A DNA stretch of 6,182 nucleotides from DASYQV01 sp036005125. Its GTDB lineage: Bacteria > Acidobacteriota > Vicinamibacteria > Vicinamibacterales > UBA2999. The notes beneath the pieces were generated by a model that was given only the letters and a program-made list of their open reading frames with translations, was not told the origin of the DNA and searched no databases. The translations under genes and the position numbers were made by a program. Positions 5,673 through 6,182 of the stretch are shown here, piece after piece. The stretch spans positions 1-6,182 of the forward strand of contig DASYQV010000099.1 of the NCBI GenBank assembly GCA_036005125.1. Reading direction: 5' to 3'. Every line of letters begins with the position of its first letter. Within the stretch, counting starts at the first letter, position 1.

Positions 5673-5781
5673 GGGCTTACGGCTTAGGGCTGAAGGCTTA
5701 CGGGGCTCAGGACGTCGACGCGCGCGGAGCTGAGAGGACCCGCGCGACAGGCCTTCAGCCGTAAGCCCTAAGCCCTAAGCC
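5673..5781. repeat. Heptamer-built palindromic array, locus C (OYE-domain gene-kynA spacer)
   Basis: The left arm has plus-strand units GGCTTAC (5674), GGCTTAG (5681), GGCTGAA (5688), GGCTTAC (5695) and, after an extra GG, GGCTCAG (5704). The right arm read on the minus strand from 5781 gives GGCTTAG, GGCTTAG, GGCTTAC, GGCTGAA, GGCCTGT. The arms are therefore inverted copies of the same heptamer set with a different unit order. The centre holds a smaller GC-rich stem, CGCGCGG (5721-5727) with CCGCGCG (5740-5746). The first right-arm unit supplies the TAG stop of the OYE-domain gene. The left arm ends 11 bases upstream of the kynA ATG. No T-tract is present. Confidence 0.85.
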
Positions 5782-6182
5782 TTGTCTCCGGTAAACCGGA
5801 ACTCGAACCGCGGGTTGTAACGCTCGACCGACTTGTACGGGTCGGGCCACGGCAGCGGATAGCCCAGCATCCACGCGGCGTGGCGCGTCCAGTACGGATC
5901 GAACAGGTGCGCCCGCGCGAGGACGCACAGGTCCGCGCGCCCCGCGGCGATGATCGTGTTCACGTCCATGTACGACGAGATGTTTCCGATCGCCATCGTG
6001 GCAATCCCGACCTCCAGACGGATGCGGTCGGCAAACGGGGTCTGGAAGAGGCGTCCATACGCAGGACGCTGTTCGGGCACGGTCTGGCCGGCCGACACGT
6101 CGATCACGTCGCAGCCGTGCGCTTTCAGCACGCGGGCGACCCCGACCGCGTCATCCGGCCCCATGCCGCCCGGCGCCCAGTC
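5775..6182 (-). CDS. C-terminal OYE-type domain of a salicylyl-/2-aminobenzoyl-CoA monooxygenase-reductase family protein, partial
   Basis: The frame is open from the right window edge to TAG at 5775-5777, giving 135 visible C-terminal residues; the true start is outside. The segments DWAPGG at the edge, CDVIDVSAGQTVPEQRPAYG, GRLFQTPFADRIRLEVGIAT, MAIGNISS and AAGRADLCVLARAHLFDPYW match the FMN-binding TIM-barrel (old yellow enzyme) half of bifunctional salicylyl-CoA 5-hydroxylase/oxidoreductases and of the 2-aminobenzoyl-CoA monooxygenase/reductase. In such proteins a flavin monooxygenase domain precedes this one, but it cannot be seen here, so a stand-alone OYE-like reductase is not excluded. 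Lying just upstream of kynA and kynU on the same strand, it plausibly acts on 2-aminobenzoyl-CoA derived from tryptophan via anthranilate. The last residue (Ala) and stop codon are read from a GGCTTAG heptamer, so the repeat may have trimmed the tail. Confidence 0.82.
   Translation of the reverse strand, partial: DWAPGGMGPDDAVGVARVLKAHGCDVIDVSAGQTVPEQRPAYGRLFQTPFADRIRLEVGIATMAIGNISSYMDVNTIIAAGRADLCVLARAHLFDPYWTRHAAWMLGYPLPWPDPYKSVERYNPRFEFRFTGDKA

Noticed and set aside
5674..5687. Telomere-like repeat, because GGCTTAG resembles TTAGGG
   Set aside because: The unit is seven bases, the array is short and internal, and the sister loci use unrelated unit sequences.
4960..5733. Plus-strand open frame of 257 codons opposite kynA
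   Set aside because: Antisense shadow of an unmistakable tryptophan 2,3-dioxygenase; its end runs into the locus C repeat.
5673..5781. Rho-independent terminator
   Set aside because: The long stem is not followed by a T-tract on either strand, and the next gene in the same pathway continues in the same direction.

Overview
The window is high-GC bacterial chromosome with tightly packed genes, short convergent gaps and repeat-filled spacers. It reads like a metagenome-style genome of Acidobacteriota, perhaps Vicinamibacteria. That placement is an inference from gene content and from the look of the intergenic repeats and leaderless starts; no marker gene is present.

Layout from left to right: (1) the 5' 494 codons of a PYROXD2/phytoene-desaturase-type FAD oxidoreductase on the minus strand, cut by the left edge; (2) a divergent spacer holding a 12-bp perfect palindrome, a heptamer-built palindrome and start-proximal -10 elements; (3) a GcvT-like folate-dependent aminomethyltransferase-family protein on the plus strand; (4) a small four-helix membrane protein on the minus strand, divergent from (5) a DoxX-family membrane protein on the plus strand; (6) a minus-strand group transcribed leftwards, made of the C-terminal 135 residues of an OYE-type domain from a salicylyl-/2-aminobenzoyl-CoA monooxygenase-reductase family protein, then tryptophan 2,3-dioxygenase (kynA), then a kynureninase-like PLP enzyme (kynU).

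The right-hand group forms a pathway. KynA opens the indole ring of tryptophan to N-formylkynurenine. After deformylation by an enzyme not seen here, KynU would release anthranilate and alanine. The OYE-domain protein fits the next aerobic stage, attack on 2-aminobenzoyl-CoA, once a CoA ligase (not in this window) has activated anthranilate. The left-hand pair, a divergent FAD oxidoreductase and a GcvT-like protein, may form a separate oxidation or demethylation module; its substrate cannot be told from sequence.

The most unusual signal lies between the genes. The three largest spacers (1484-1592, 4772-4866, 5662-5774) are each filled with a palindromic element whose arms are tandem 7-base units. 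The unit sequence is nearly uniform within a spacer but differs between spacers (GGCTNCG, TCAGGCC, GGCTTAG), while the 7-base phase and the inverted layout are kept. Each is preceded on the plus strand by TATCA. One unit supplies the stop codon of the OYE-domain gene, another overlaps the stop of kynA, and one lies a single base from the start codon of kynU. This looks like a family of intergenic elements defined by period and architecture rather than by fixed sequence.
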